Shown: positions 27,013-36,205 of the stretch, in pieces
Layout: each line of letters begins with the position of its first letter
Position numbering within the stretch: position 1 is the first letter of the stretch
From: Rhizobium leguminosarum
GTDB lineage: Bacteria; Pseudomonadota; Alphaproteobacteria; Rhizobiales; Rhizobiaceae
Direction of reading: 5' to 3'
Length of the DNA: 64,000 nucleotides
Assembly: GCF_001679785.1 (NCBI RefSeq)
Contig: NZ_CP016286.1
Location: 4,598,501-4,662,500 of the forward strand
The notes under the pieces: model-generated
Databases searched by the model: none
Told to the model about the DNA's origin: nothing
Seen by the model: only the letters and a program-made list of their open reading frames with translations
Made by a program: the position numbers and the translations under genes

Positions 27013-27894
27013 CTACTTCAAAAAGCCTGGCCCTGAGCCGATGATCTCCTCGTCGACCGTGCCGAGCGCTTGTCTGTCCTTGCCGTCATAATCCATCCTG
27101 TTCAGCATGTGGCGGATGAGTTCGAGGCGCGCCCGCCGCTTGTCGTTGCCGTGGATCACCGTCCATGGCGCGAAATCCGTATGGGTTTCCTTCAGCATCC
27201 GGTTGCGCTTGTCGCTGTAATCGTCCCATTTCGTCAGCGCGGCGATATCCATCGACGACAGTTTCCAGACTTTCAGCGGATCGTGCCGGCGGTCGTGGAA
27301 GCGCTTGAGCTGCATCTCGCGGCCGATATCGAGATAGAATTTGAAGAAGAAGATGCCCTCATGGGCGATGATCTTTTCGAGCTGCGGCGCCTGCTTGAGG
27401 AAATCCTCATATTGCTGCGGCGTGCAGAAGCCCATGACCGGCTCGACGCCGGCGCGGTTGTACCAGGACCGGTCGAACAGCACGAATTCGCCGGCCGTCG
27501 GAAACTGCGCGACATAGCGCTGGAAATACCATTGCCCCTGCTCGCGATCGGTCGGCTTGGTCAGCGCCACGACGCGCGCTAGGCGTGGGTTCATATTCGC
27601 CGAGGAGGCCGAAATCGCGCCGCCCTTGCCGGCAGCGTCGCGCCCTTCGAACAGCGCCATCACCCGCTTGCCGGTCGCCTGCAGCCAGAACTGCACCTTG
27701 ACGAGTTCGATCTGCAGCTTTTCCAGCTGCTCCAGATAGTCCTCCTCCTTGAGCTTCTTCTTGTGGGGAAAGTCGCCGGATTCCAGCGCGCGTTCCTCCA
27801 CCCAGGCCGGCAGAGTGGGATCGTCGACATCGAAGATGCGCTTCTTTCCGCGGATCTCCAGCTCCACGGCCCTGTTTTCGACGTCCTCGTCCAT
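27013..27894 (-). CDS. ppk2: Polyphosphate kinase 2
   Basis: 293 aa from the ATG at 27894, which has GGAGG nearby; the frame extends to 27939. P-loop kinase: Walker [12 protein letters not shown] (about 80-90), Walker [14 protein letters not shown] (about 139-151) and lid residues in [18 protein letters not shown]. The NKR/ARLE..RHML C-terminus is also typical. PPK2 makes GTP or ATP from polyphosphate (or the reverse). It is divergent from phoR, so polyphosphate metabolism sits next to the phosphate-starvation control locus, as in related rhizobia. Confidence 0.93.
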   Translation of the reverse strand: MDEDVENRAVELEIRGKKRIFDVDDPTLPAWVEERALESGDFPHKKKLKEEDYLEQLEKLQIELVKVQFWLQATGKRVMALFEGRDAAGKGGAISASSANMNPRLARVVALTKPTDREQGQWYFQRYVAQFPTAGEFVLFDRSWYNRAGVEPVMGFCTPQQYEDFLKQAPQLEKIIAHEGIFFFKFYLDIGREMQLKRFHDRRHDPLKVWKLSSMDIAALTKWDDYSDKRNRMLKETHTDFAPWTVIHGNDKRRARLELIRHMLNRMDYDGKDRQALGTVDEEIIGSGPGFLK

Positions 27895-28103
27895 ATCAGC
27901 CTCCACAGCCCGATCGCTTCTCTTCCTGCAAGCGAACATATTTACCGTTGAAAATCAAATCTTTCGCAACCCGCCGGCATTTTTTCGTGGGTTTCGGCTG
28001 CGGTCTTTCGCATCTGAGCGGCAGCCCGAAAACTTCTGTCATGAATTGCCGCTATCAGGCAGAGTTCCAATATAAGAAAAACGAATCGACGCCGCGAGGG
28101 CAC

Positions 28104-29360
28104 TTGCCAGACGAAACTCCATGGAGAAAAAGCCTGTTGGCGCGCATCCGGCGCGAACGGCCGGTGCTGCTTGCGGCAATCCTCAGCGCGCTCGCCGCGC
28201 TTGCCGCCGGCATGAACAAGTGGGTTGTGCTTGTCCTCCTGCTTGTGATGATCCTCACGGCGCTTTTCAACGAGGCGCCAATCATCAAGGCCGAGCCGGC
28301 ACCGCCGGTGGAGATCGAGCCGGAAGCGCCGCCAAGCCGGCTGCCTGAAGTTTCCGCCACGCTCTCCGGCCTCGATATCCCCGTCATGGTGCTGTCGGAC
28401 GACGCCTCGGTGCTCTTCCAGAACCGCGCTGCCGAAAAGGCCTTCGGCGAGGTGGCGCTCGGCGCCCATATATCGGCCCGTATGCGCTCGCCCGGCGTGC
28501 TCGACATGGTGCGCGAAACCATCGCCACCAACGCACCGAACCAGATCGAGCATTCCGAGCGGCTGCCGTCCGAGCGCGTCTATATCGTGCGCAGCGCTCC
28601 TGTCGAATTCGCGGCCGATGACGGCCCGCATGAACGTTATTTCATCCTGTCCTTCCGCGATATTTCAGAGGTCCGCCGCATCGACCGGATGCGCTCGGAT
28701 TTTGTCGCCAATGCCAGCCATGAGTTGCGCACGCCGCTTGCCTCGCTGCGCGGCTTCATCGAGACCATCCAGGGACCGGCGAAGAACGATCTGAAGGCGC
28801 AGGCGCGTTTCCTCAACATCATGCTCGACCAGACGACGCGCATGAGCCGGCTGGTCGACGACCTGCTGTCGCTCTCCCGCCTGGAGCTGAAATCGCACAT
28901 TGCGCCTGATGAGAAGATCGATCTGGTGCCGCTGCTTGGCCATGTCAGGGACGCGCTTGTGCCGCTGGCCAGGGATGTCGGCGTCGACATCAATCTGCAT
29001 CTGCCCGACGGCAAGGTCGAGGTGCTGGGCGACCGCGACGAACTTGTCCAGGTCTTCGAGAACCTGATGGAAAATGCCTGCAAATACGGCCAGGAGGGCG
29101 AGATCGTCGATGTCTGGCTGAAAAACGGCACCGGCCAGCCGGTCGAGGTCAGCATCGTCGACAGGGGCCCGGGCATCCCGGCCGAGCATGTGCCGCGGCT
29201 GACGGAGCGCTTCTACCGGGTCAGCATCGAGGACAGCCGGTCGAAAAAGGGCACCGGCCTCGGCCTTGCCATCGTCAAACACATCCTCACCCGCCACCGG
29301 GCGCGGCTGATCGTCAAGTCGGAAGTCGGCAAAGGCACCGATTTTACCGTCCGCTTCTAA
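28104..29360 (+). CDS. phoR: Phosphate regulon sensor histidine kinase PhoR
   Basis: 418 aa from a TTG at 28104, chosen on usual PhoR length; the open frame starts at 27948, and an ATG at 28041 is the other option. Residues 13-55 hold two membrane segments (PVLLAAILSALAALAAG, WVVLVLLLVMILTAL). A PAS-like domain follows (about 85-175). The HisKA phospho-acceptor is in FVANASHELRTPLASL (His about 203). ATPase boxes are N (NLMENACKYG), G1 (VDRGPGIP) and G2 (GTGLGLAIVKHI). It senses phosphate through PstSCAB-PhoU and phosphorylates PhoB. Confidence 0.92.
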   Translation: MPDETPWRKSLLARIRRERPVLLAAILSALAALAAGMNKWVVLVLLLVMILTALFNEAPIIKAEPAPPVEIEPEAPPSRLPEVSATLSGLDIPVMVLSDDASVLFQNRAAEKAFGEVALGAHISARMRSPGVLDMVRETIATNAPNQIEHSERLPSERVYIVRSAPVEFAADDGPHERYFILSFRDISEVRRIDRMRSDFVANASHELRTPLASLRGFIETIQGPAKNDLKAQARFLNIMLDQTTRMSRLVDDLLSLSRLELKSHIAPDEKIDLVPLLGHVRDALVPLARDVGVDINLHLPDGKVEVLGDRDELVQVFENLMENACKYGQEGEIVDVWLKNGTGQPVEVSIVDRGPGIPAEHVPRLTERFYRVSIEDSRSKKGTGLGLAIVKHILTRHRARLIVKSEVGKGTDFTVRF

Positions 29361-29419
29361 CGATATGTCGCAACACTTATACGTTGCATAATTTTATCAT
29401 TTTAAATCAACAACTTATA

Positions 29420-29448
29420 TTGTCACAAATGTTTCATCGATTTGACAT
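29420..29448 (+). promoter_or_regulatory. PHO box (three direct repeats) upstream of pstS
   Basis: TTGTCAC-aaat-GTTTCAT-cgat-TTGACAT: three 7-bp units 11 bp apart, each close to the PhoB half-site CTGTCAT. The last unit is 105 bases upstream of the pstS start. PhoB~P should activate pstS and the following genes here under phosphate limitation. Confidence 0.82.
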
Positions 29449-29553
29449 AAAAGGACGAGGCTTCAAGAGCTAAGAGAGTCCCGCCGATGAAAAAAGGCAA
29501 TGCGAGGGCCTCTCTAAGGCCGCACTCACACAAGCCCAATGCGGGAGATTTAC

Positions 29554-30588
29554 ATGAACACCTTCAAGCTCACCGTTGCCGCGCTCGCTGCAACTGCTGC
29601 TTTCGCTGGCGCTGCCGTCGCCCGCGACCAGATTCAGGTCGCTGGTTCGTCCACCGTCCTGCCTTACGCAAAGATCGTTGCCGAGTCCTTCGGCGAAACC
29701 TTCACCAACTTCAAGACGCCGGTCGTCGAATCCGGCGGCTCGGGCGCTGGCCTGAAGGAATTCTGCAAGGGCGTTGGTGAAGACACCATCGATATTGCGA
29801 ATTCATCGCGTCCGATCAACAAGAACGAACTGGAAGCCTGCAAGGCTGCCGGCGTAACCGACATCCAGGAAGTCAAGATCGGTTATGACGGCATCGTCTT
29901 CGCAACCGACGCTTCCAACCCCGATCTCGCTTACGTTCCTGCCGACATCTACAAGGCCCTCGCAGCCCAGGTCGTCGTCGATGGCAAGCTCGTCGCCAAC
30001 CCCTACAAGAAGTGGTCGGAAGTCAACCCGAAGCTTCCGGCTGTTGATATTGCTGCCTACATTCCGGGCGAAAAGCACGGCACCCGCGAAGTCTTCGAAC
30101 AGAACGTTCTCGCTGCCGGCTGCAAGGCCTCTGGCGCAACCGACGTCATCGCCAAGGAAATCGCCGAGAAGGCTGCCCAGGGCAAGGCCTGCGTCGCAGT
30201 CCGCAAGGACGGCGCCGCCGTTGACATCGACGGCGACTATCCGGAAACCCTGGCGCGCATCGCCGCCAACAAGACCGGCGTCGGCGTATTCGGCCTTTCC
30301 TTCTATGAAAACAACGCCGACAAGCTCAAGGTTGCTTCGATGAGCGGTATCGTTCCGTCCACCGAAACGATCGCCAACGGCACTTACCCGGTTTCCCGCC
30401 CGCTGTTCTTCTACGTCAAGAAGGCACATCTCGGCGCTGTTCCGGGCCTGAAGGAATACGTCAACTTCTTCGTATCCGACCAGATGATCGGCCCTGACAG
30501 CCCGCTCGTCGAATACGGCCTCGTTGCCGCTCCGGATGCCGAGCGCGAAGCGATCCGCAAGGAAGTCGAAGCCGGTAAGGCTATGTAA
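29554..30588 (+). CDS. pstS: Phosphate ABC transporter, periplasmic phosphate-binding protein
   Basis: 344 aa. The start at 29554 is preferred over 29539 because GGGAGA lies inside the upstream frame at the right distance. Signal peptide MNTFKLTVAALAATAAFAGAAVA. Phosphate-binding features: QVAGSSTVLPYAK (about 26-38), ESGGSGAGLKEFC and NSSRPINKNE, with the conserved Arg of SSRPI. It belongs to the class with the GTREVF loop. It feeds PstCA. A PHO box lies upstream and a strong stem-loop downstream. Confidence 0.96.
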   Translation: MNTFKLTVAALAATAAFAGAAVARDQIQVAGSSTVLPYAKIVAESFGETFTNFKTPVVESGGSGAGLKEFCKGVGEDTIDIANSSRPINKNELEACKAAGVTDIQEVKIGYDGIVFATDASNPDLAYVPADIYKALAAQVVVDGKLVANPYKKWSEVNPKLPAVDIAAYIPGEKHGTREVFEQNVLAAGCKASGATDVIAKEIAEKAAQGKACVAVRKDGAAVDIDGDYPETLARIAANKTGVGVFGLSFYENNADKLKVASMSGIVPSTETIANGTYPVSRPLFFYVKKAHLGAVPGLKEYVNFFVSDQMIGPDSPLVEYGLVAAPDAEREAIRKEVEAGKAM

Positions 30589-30595
30589 TGACTTT

Positions 30596-30628
30596 TGCCG
30601 GCGCGGTGCCTTTCAGCCCGCGCCGGCA
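30596..30628 (+). terminator. Stem-loop between pstS and pstC
   Basis: Perfect 11-bp arms tgccggcgcgg / ccgcgccggca with an 11-base loop, 7 bases past the pstS stop. There is no T-tract, so partial termination or protection of the pstS transcript is likely. Confidence 0.6.
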
Positions 30629-30750
30629 TTGCTTATGTCCCTGCCGGGCATGTCCGCTGCAGGGTTGAATTCCTTCTCCATGATTGGAAGCTGAAGGCAG
30701 CTGACGAAGCTGCCGGGCTTTTTGGGGCTATGGGCCTGGGGACGTAACGA

Positions 30751-32232
30751 ATGAGCACATCCATCATACTTTTGTGCCTTGTGGTGATCGGAGTCGCCGC
30801 CTATCTGGTCGCGCGCAACCGTGCCACGGCGCTTGCCGGAGGCAGATCCTCCGCACTGCATTCACGGCCGGCCTATTACGGCGCCTATGCGGCGATCTGG
30901 GCAGTTCTTCCCGCCCTCATCGTCCTTGGCCTCTGGCTCTCCATCAGCCCCGGCATCATCCAGTCTTCGGTTCGCAGCGCTTTCCCTGACGACATCAAGG
31001 CTCAGGTCTCGGTCGAGCAGGATCTTGGTTATTCGACGGTGGCGACGGTCGCCCGCGGCCTGACGATGCTGACCTCGGATGAAACTGCGGCGGTCGGCAA
31101 CGATCCAGCTGCGCTTCAGGCCAAGCTCCTGGAAAAGGGCGTGCCGCTTGCCGGCCAGCCGCTGCCTTACATGATCGACGCCGCCAGGACGCTCAACGCC
31201 ATGAGCATGACGAGCCGCATCGCCATGACGGCGATCGTCTTCGCGCTCGCCGTTGCCGGCGCCTTCTATGCGCTGCGCTCCATCGCTCCGCGCTTCCGCG
31301 CCCGCAACCGGGTCGAGCGCGTCATGCTCTGGGGCCTGCTGCTTGCCTCCTCGATCGCCATTCTGACGACGATCGGCATCGTGCTCTCCATGCTGTCGGA
31401 AGCCGCCCGCTTCTTTACGGCCGTTCCCGCCATGGACTTCTTCTTCGGCACCGTCTGGGATCCGCGCTTTGCCGGCGCCGGCAGCTCGTCCTTCGGTCAG
31501 TTCGGGCTGATCCCGCTGCTGCTCGGCACGATCTATATCGGCCTGGTCGCCATGCTGGTCGCCGTGCCGGTCGGCCTCTTTGCCGCCATCTACATGGCCG
31601 AATACGCCTCGATGAAGGTGCGCTCGATCGCCAAGCCGCTCCTCGAAGTGCTCGCCGGCATTCCGACGATCGTCTATGGCTTCTTCGCGCTCGTCACCGT
31701 CGGCCCGTTCCTGCGCGATTTCTCCGCTCAGGTCAGCGGTCTTCTGTCCGGCAACTATAGCAACTTCATTCAGGCGCAGAGCGTTCTGACGGCCGGTATC
31801 GTCATGGGCATCATGCTGATCCCTTACGTGTCCTCGCTGTCGGACGATATCATCACCGCCGTGCCGGGGTCCCTGCGTGACGGTTCGCTCGGTCTTGGTG
31901 CCACACGCTCCGAAACCGTCAAGAAAGTGGTCTTGCCCGCAGCCCTTCCCGGCATCGTCGGCGCATTGCTGATGACTGCCTCGCGCGCCGTCGGCGAAAC
32001 CATGATCGTCGTGCTGGCCGCCGGTGTGGCAGCCCGCATCCAGATCAACCCCTTCGAGCCGATGACGACGGTGACGGTCAAGATCGTCAACCAGCTGACC
32101 GGCGACCTTGAGTTCACCTCTCCGCAGACGCTGGTTGCCTTTGCCCTTGGCATCACCCTGTTCTGCATCACGCTTTGCCTCAATATCTACGCGCTCTACA
32201 TCGTGCGCAAATACCGGGAGCAGTACGAATGA
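30751..32232 (+). CDS. pstC: Phosphate ABC transporter permease PstC
   Basis: 493 aa, longer than E. coli PstC (319) because of an N-terminal extension, a DUF3333-like region typical of alphaproteobacterial PstC, with extra membrane segments at about 5-20, 45-70 and 150-175. The BPD_transp_1 core is residues 265-480. Its EAA loop is SLRDGSLGLGATRSETVKKV at about 373-392, and AVGETMIVVLAAG is conserved. It forms the phosphate channel with PstA. Its stop overlaps the pstA start (ATGA). Confidence 0.94.
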   Translation: MSTSIILLCLVVIGVAAYLVARNRATALAGGRSSALHSRPAYYGAYAAIWAVLPALIVLGLWLSISPGIIQSSVRSAFPDDIKAQVSVEQDLGYSTVATVARGLTMLTSDETAAVGNDPAALQAKLLEKGVPLAGQPLPYMIDAARTLNAMSMTSRIAMTAIVFALAVAGAFYALRSIAPRFRARNRVERVMLWGLLLASSIAILTTIGIVLSMLSEAARFFTAVPAMDFFFGTVWDPRFAGAGSSSFGQFGLIPLLLGTIYIGLVAMLVAVPVGLFAAIYMAEYASMKVRSIAKPLLEVLAGIPTIVYGFFALVTVGPFLRDFSAQVSGLLSGNYSNFIQAQSVLTAGIVMGIMLIPYVSSLSDDIITAVPGSLRDGSLGLGATRSETVKKVVLPAALPGIVGALLMTASRAVGETMIVVLAAGVAARIQINPFEPMTTVTVKIVNQLTGDLEFTSPQTLVAFALGITLFCITLCLNIYALYIVRKYREQYE

Positions 32233-33551
32233 CGGATATTGTTTCTCCCACATCAGGCGTCACCGTTTCCAAGGCGCCCGCGCGCCGCGATATCGGCATC
32301 AAGCGCCGCTATGCCGCCGAGCGCCGGTTCCAGGCCTATGGCATCGCCGCCATCACCTTCGGTCTCGTCTTCCTCTTCATCCTGCTGTGGACGGTGATCG
32401 GCAAAGGTTATACCGCCTTCCAGCAGACGGCGATCACCCTGCCGATCGAATTCGTCGAGAAGACGATCGACCCCGACAATAAGCGCGCGACCGACCCTTC
32501 GGTGCTGATCGCCGCCAACTATCCGGTTCTCCTGCGTGACGCGATCGTCAAGCAGCTGAACATCAATGCCTCGAGCCGTCCCGACGTGCGCGATGCATCC
32601 GCCATGCTGTCGAAAAGCGCGCCGATCCAGCTGCGCGATATGGTGATCGCCGATCCGTCGATCATCGGCAAGACGGTCAATGTCACGGTGCTCGCCGACG
32701 CCAATGTCGACAGCGCCAACAAGGCCCAGATCGACCTCTCGGTCGATGAGAAGAACCGCAAGGTCAACGACAAGCAGGTCGGCTGGATGAACGAACTGAA
32801 GGCGAGCGGCGCTCTCCACAAGCAGTTCAACACCGGCCTTTTCGTCAATGGCAATTCCAGCCGTCCGGAGGCCGCAGGCCTTGGCGTCGCCCTGATCGGC
32901 TCGCTCTACCTGATGCTGATCGTGCTCGTGCTCGCTCTGCCGATCGGCGTCGCCGCCTCGATCTATCTCGAGGAGTTTGCGCCGAAGAACAAGCTGACGG
33001 ACCTGATCGAGGTCAACATCAACAACCTCGCCGCGGTGCCTTCGATCGTCTACGGTCTGCTCGGTCTTTCCGTCTTCATCAACTTCATCGGCCTGCCGCG
33101 CTCGGCCTCGCTGGTCGGCGGCCTGGTGCTGACGCTGATGACCCTGCCGACGATCATCATCGCGACGCGTGCGGCACTGCGCGCCGTGCCGCCGTCGATC
33201 CGCGCCGCAGCGCTCGGCCTTGGCGCTTCGAAGATGCAGATGGTGTTCCACCATGTGCTGCCGCTCGCCATGCCGGGCATCCTGACCGGCACGATCATCG
33301 GCCTGGCGCACGCGCTCGGCGAAACCGCGCCGCTGCTGCTGATCGGCATGGTCGCCTTCGTCGCCAACGCGCCGACGACACCGCTCGATCCCTCGACGGC
33401 TCTGCCCGTACAGGTCTATATGTGGGCCAACGAGGCAGAACGTGCCTTCGTTGAGCGTACTTCGGGTGCCATCATCGTCCTGCTCCTGTTCCTGATCGTC
33501 ATGAACATGGGCGCCATCCTCTTGCGTCGTCGCTTCGAGCGCCGCTGGTAA
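32229..33551 (+). CDS. pstA: Phosphate ABC transporter permease PstA
   Basis: 440 aa from the ATG at 32229, which overlaps the pstC stop by four bases; the longer frame from 32175 lies inside pstC. It also has a long N-terminal region (a DUF3333-type periplasmic insert, about 50-215) before the permease core. The core includes VALPIGVAASIYLEEFAP-like sequence, VPSIVYGLLGL and the EAA loop IRAAALGLGASKMQMVFHHV. With PstC it moves phosphate across the inner membrane. Confidence 0.95.
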   Translation: MTDIVSPTSGVTVSKAPARRDIGIKRRYAAERRFQAYGIAAITFGLVFLFILLWTVIGKGYTAFQQTAITLPIEFVEKTIDPDNKRATDPSVLIAANYPVLLRDAIVKQLNINASSRPDVRDASAMLSKSAPIQLRDMVIADPSIIGKTVNVTVLADANVDSANKAQIDLSVDEKNRKVNDKQVGWMNELKASGALHKQFNTGLFVNGNSSRPEAAGLGVALIGSLYLMLIVLVLALPIGVAASIYLEEFAPKNKLTDLIEVNINNLAAVPSIVYGLLGLSVFINFIGLPRSASLVGGLVLTLMTLPTIIIATRAALRAVPPSIRAAALGLGASKMQMVFHHVLPLAMPGILTGTIIGLAHALGETAPLLLIGMVAFVANAPTTPLDPSTALPVQVYMWANEAERAFVERTSGAIIVLLLFLIVMNMGAILLRRRFERRW

Positions 33552-33566
33552 ACGGAGTTACACATC

Positions 33567-34382
33567 ATGAACATGTTGACGGAAGCTGCAGTTGAAAAGG
33601 CGCTGGATCAGAAGATGAGCAACGTCCCTTATAAGATGATCGGAAAGGATGTCTCGGTTTACTACGGCGAAAAGCGCGCGCTTTTCGATGTGAACCTGAA
33701 CGTCCGCGAAAACACCGTAACCGCCCTGATCGGCCCGTCCGGCTGCGGTAAGTCGACCTTTCTGCGGTGCCTCAACCGCATGAACGATACGATCGACGGC
33801 TGCCGCGTCACCGGCAAGATCACGCTTGATACCGACGATGTCTATGATCCCGATATTGACGTCGTCGAACTTCGCGCCCGCGTCGGCATGGTCTTCCAGA
33901 AGCCGAACCCGTTCCCGAAGACGATCTATGAAAACGTCTCCTACGGCCCGCGCATCCATGGCCTTGCCAAGTCGAAGGCCGACCTCGACCAGATCGTCGA
34001 AACCAGCCTGCAGCGCGCCGGCCTCTGGAACGAGGTCAAGGACCGCGTGCATGAATCCGGCACCGGCCTGTCCGGCGGCCAGCAACAGCGCCTCTGCATT
34101 GCGCGTGCCGTCGCCGTCAGCCCTGAAGTCATCCTGATGGACGAGCCCTGCTCGGCGCTCGATCCGATCGCCACCGCCAAGGTCGAGGAACTGATCCACG
34201 AGCTGCGCGAGAACTACACGATCGTCATCGTCACCCACTCCATGCAGCAGGCCGCGCGTGTCTCGCAGCGCACCGCCATGTTCCACCTCGGCAATCTCGT
34301 CGAGGAGAACGACACCGACAAGATGTTCACCAATCCCGACGATCCGCGCACCCAGGACTACATCATGGGTCGCTTCGGTTGA
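33567..34382 (+). CDS. pstB: Phosphate ABC transporter ATP-binding protein PstB
   Basis: 271 aa, typical length. Walker [20 protein letters not shown] (about 52-70), Q-loop [18 protein letters not shown], signature [14 protein letters not shown], Walker [14 protein letters not shown], and H-loop [12 protein letters not shown]. The [13 protein letters not shown]-terminus is PstB-specific. It lies 15 bases after pstA. Phosphate uptake and the PhoR-inhibiting signal both need it. Confidence 0.97.
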   Translation: MNMLTEAAVEKALDQKMSNVPYKMIGKDVSVYYGEKRALFDVNLNVRENTVTALIGPSGCGKSTFLRCLNRMNDTIDGCRVTGKITLDTDDVYDPDIDVVELRARVGMVFQKPNPFPKTIYENVSYGPRIHGLAKSKADLDQIVETSLQRAGLWNEVKDRVHESGTGLSGGQQQRLCIARAVAVSPEVILMDEPCSALDPIATAKVEELIHELRENYTIVIVTHSMQQAARVSQRTAMFHLGNLVEENDTDKMFTNPDDPRTQDYIMGRFG

Positions 34383-34426
34383 TTTTGGCGACACCAAGCC
34401 TTCCCGTTATTCGAGGATAAAGCCCC

Positions 34427-35140
34427 ATGGCATCGACACATATTTTTTCTGCCTACGATGATGATCTGAAGTTCCTGTCCAGGCGGATTTCCGAAATGGG
34501 CGGCCTGGCCGAGCAGATGGTCAGCGAAGCCGTCCGCGCCCTCGTCAACGGCGATACCGCGCTGGCGCAGAAGGTCATCTCCGACGATGTGATCCTCGAT
34601 CACGCCGAACGCGAAATCGGCGACAAGGCGATCGTCACCATCGCCCGCCGTCAGCCGATGGCCTCGGACCTGCGTGAAATCATGGGTTCGATCCGCATCG
34701 CCGCCGATCTCGAACGCGTCGGCGACCTCGGCAAAAACACCGCCAAGCGCGTCATCGCCGTCCAAAGCACCGGCGTTCCCCGTAAGCTCGCCCGCGGCCT
34801 CGAGCATCTGTCCGAGCTGGCGCTCGTCCAGCTCAAGGAAGTGCTCGATGTCTACACCAATCGTTCAGCCGACAAGGCGAATGCGATCCGTGAACGCGAC
34901 AACGAGATCGACGCGATGTACACCTCGCTGTTTCGCGAACTCCTGACCTACATGATGGAAGATCCGCGCAACATCACCAGCTGCACGCATCTTCTCTTCT
35001 GCGCCAAGAACATCGAGCGCATCGGCGACCATGCCACCAACATCGCCGAGACGATCTTTTACATGACGACAGGCGCACAGCCGGAAGGCGATCGTCCGAA
35101 GGACGACAGCGCCAACACCGTCGGCGCGGTCACGGAATAA
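34427..35140 (+). CDS. phoU: Phosphate transport system regulator PhoU
   Basis: 237 aa. Two PhoU repeats (about 15-100 and 120-205), each a three-helix unit. The conserved metal-binding sequences are visible: RVGDLGKNTAKR (about 103-114) and NIERIGDHATNIAE (about 198-211). PhoU links PstSCAB to PhoR and is a negative regulator of the Pho response. It sits between pstB and phoB. Confidence 0.96.
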   Translation: MASTHIFSAYDDDLKFLSRRISEMGGLAEQMVSEAVRALVNGDTALAQKVISDDVILDHAEREIGDKAIVTIARRQPMASDLREIMGSIRIAADLERVGDLGKNTAKRVIAVQSTGVPRKLARGLEHLSELALVQLKEVLDVYTNRSADKANAIRERDNEIDAMYTSLFRELLTYMMEDPRNITSCTHLLFCAKNIERIGDHATNIAETIFYMTTGAQPEGDRPKDDSANTVGAVTE

Positions 35141-35226
35141 CCGCCCGCATAGTTAGTTGCGTGCGCGCCCGTCCGGGGCGCGCAAAGAGGTCGCAGCCAA
35201 TTTCTGAATTTGCGCAGGATGAATTG

Positions 35227-35248
35227 CTTAAATCACCCCTGATTTAAG
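35227..35248. repeat. CTTAAATCA palindrome upstream of phoB
   Basis: cttaaatca-cccc-tgatttaag with perfect 9-bp arms, 27 bases before the phoB start. It is the same core as the 47-bp element at 2361-2407. It could be an operator for phoB or a dispersed repeat. Confidence 0.7.
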
Positions 35249-35274
35249 GATGATGCGCGAGGAGACCGACACGC

Positions 35275-35958
35275 ATGATCCCGAGAGTTGCAGTTGTTGA
35301 AGACGAGGAAGCCCTCAGCGTGCTTCTTCGCTACAATCTCGAAGCGGAAGGCTTCGAGGTCGATACCATCCTTCGTGGCGACGAAGCCGAAATGAGGCTT
35401 CAGGAGCGCACGCCCGATCTTCTCATCCTCGATTGGATGCTGCCGGGGGTCTCCGGCATCGAGCTCTGCCGGCGCCTGCGCATGCGGCCGGAAACCGAGC
35501 GACTGCCGATCATCATGCTGACGGCGCGCGGCGAGGAGAGCGAGCGCGTCCGCGGATTGTCGACGGGCGCCGACGATTATGTCGTCAAGCCCTTCTCGAC
35601 CCCCGAGCTCGTTGCCCGCGTCAAGGCGATGCTGCGCCGCGCCCGTCCCGAGGTGCTGTCGACGGTGCTGAAATGCGGCGATATCGAGCTTGACCGCGAA
35701 ACCCATCGCGTCCATCGCAAGAGCCGCGAAGTCCGCCTCGGCCCCACCGAATTCCGCCTGCTGGAATTCCTGATGTCGTCGCCGGGCCGGGTCTTCTCCC
35801 GCTCGCAGCTTCTCGATGGCGTCTGGGGCCACGATATCTATGTTGACGAGCGCACCGTCGACGTCCATGTCGGCCGCCTGCGCAAGGCGCTGAATTTCTC
35901 CAACATGCAGGACGTCATCCGCACCGTCCGCGGCGCCGGTTATTCGATGGAAGCCTGA
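35275..35958 (+). CDS. phoB: Phosphate regulon response regulator PhoB
   Basis: 227 aa. Receiver domain residues 1-120: acidic pair Asp10-Glu11 (VVEDEEAL), phospho-acceptor Asp in LLILDWMLPG (about 53), Thr in IIMLTARGEE, and Lys in DYVVKPFS (about 105). The OmpR/PhoB winged helix spans about 130-227, with LGPTEFRLLEFLM and DERTVDVHVGRLRKAL (recognition helix). It binds PHO boxes such as the one at 29420. Confidence 0.96.
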   Translation: MIPRVAVVEDEEALSVLLRYNLEAEGFEVDTILRGDEAEMRLQERTPDLLILDWMLPGVSGIELCRRLRMRPETERLPIIMLTARGEESERVRGLSTGADDYVVKPFSTPELVARVKAMLRRARPEVLSTVLKCGDIELDRETHRVHRKSREVRLGPTEFRLLEFLMSSPGRVFSRSQLLDGVWGHDIYVDERTVDVHVGRLRKALNFSNMQDVIRTVRGAGYSMEA

Positions 35959-36006
35959 GGGCTTCCATATGAGCCTGCTGACAAATCCCTGGCAAAACCT
36001 GCGACG

Positions 36007-36120
36007 TCATCCTCGGCTTTGTGCCGAGGATCTGCACACGCCAAGTTAAGTATTTGAAAATAAAGTTTTTCCGTCAAAGCAATTGAGGTGATCAGATGCT
36101 CGGCACAAGGCCGAGCATGA
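36007..36120. repeat. Short element with 28-bp terminal inverted repeats
   Basis: The left end 36007-36034 (tcatcctcggctttgtgccg...) and the inverted right end 36093-36120 match at 25 of 28 positions. Each end is itself a small hairpin (cctcgg...ccgagg; gctcgg...ccgagc). The 58-bp centre is AT-rich and non-coding. This looks like a miniature inverted-repeat or rhizobial intergenic element. Confidence 0.75.
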
Positions 36121-36151
36121 CGGAGGAACCTGAGCTCACATCCACTCGCAT

Positions 36152-36180
36152 AAAAAAACGGGCCACTCGGCCCGTTTTCT
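36152..36180. terminator. Bidirectional terminator between phoB and gcrA
   Basis: acgggcc-actc-ggcccgt flanked by a run of seven A on one side and TTTT on the other. It ends gcrA (minus, stop at 36206) and can also stop readthrough from phoB. Confidence 0.88.
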
Positions 36181-36205
36181 GCATTCTAACGATGGTTGCC
36201 CGCGT

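Noticed and set aside
36093..36120. Possible CRISPR-like repeat near phoB
   Set aside because: Only two copies exist and they are inverted relative to each other, with no spacer array or cas genes.
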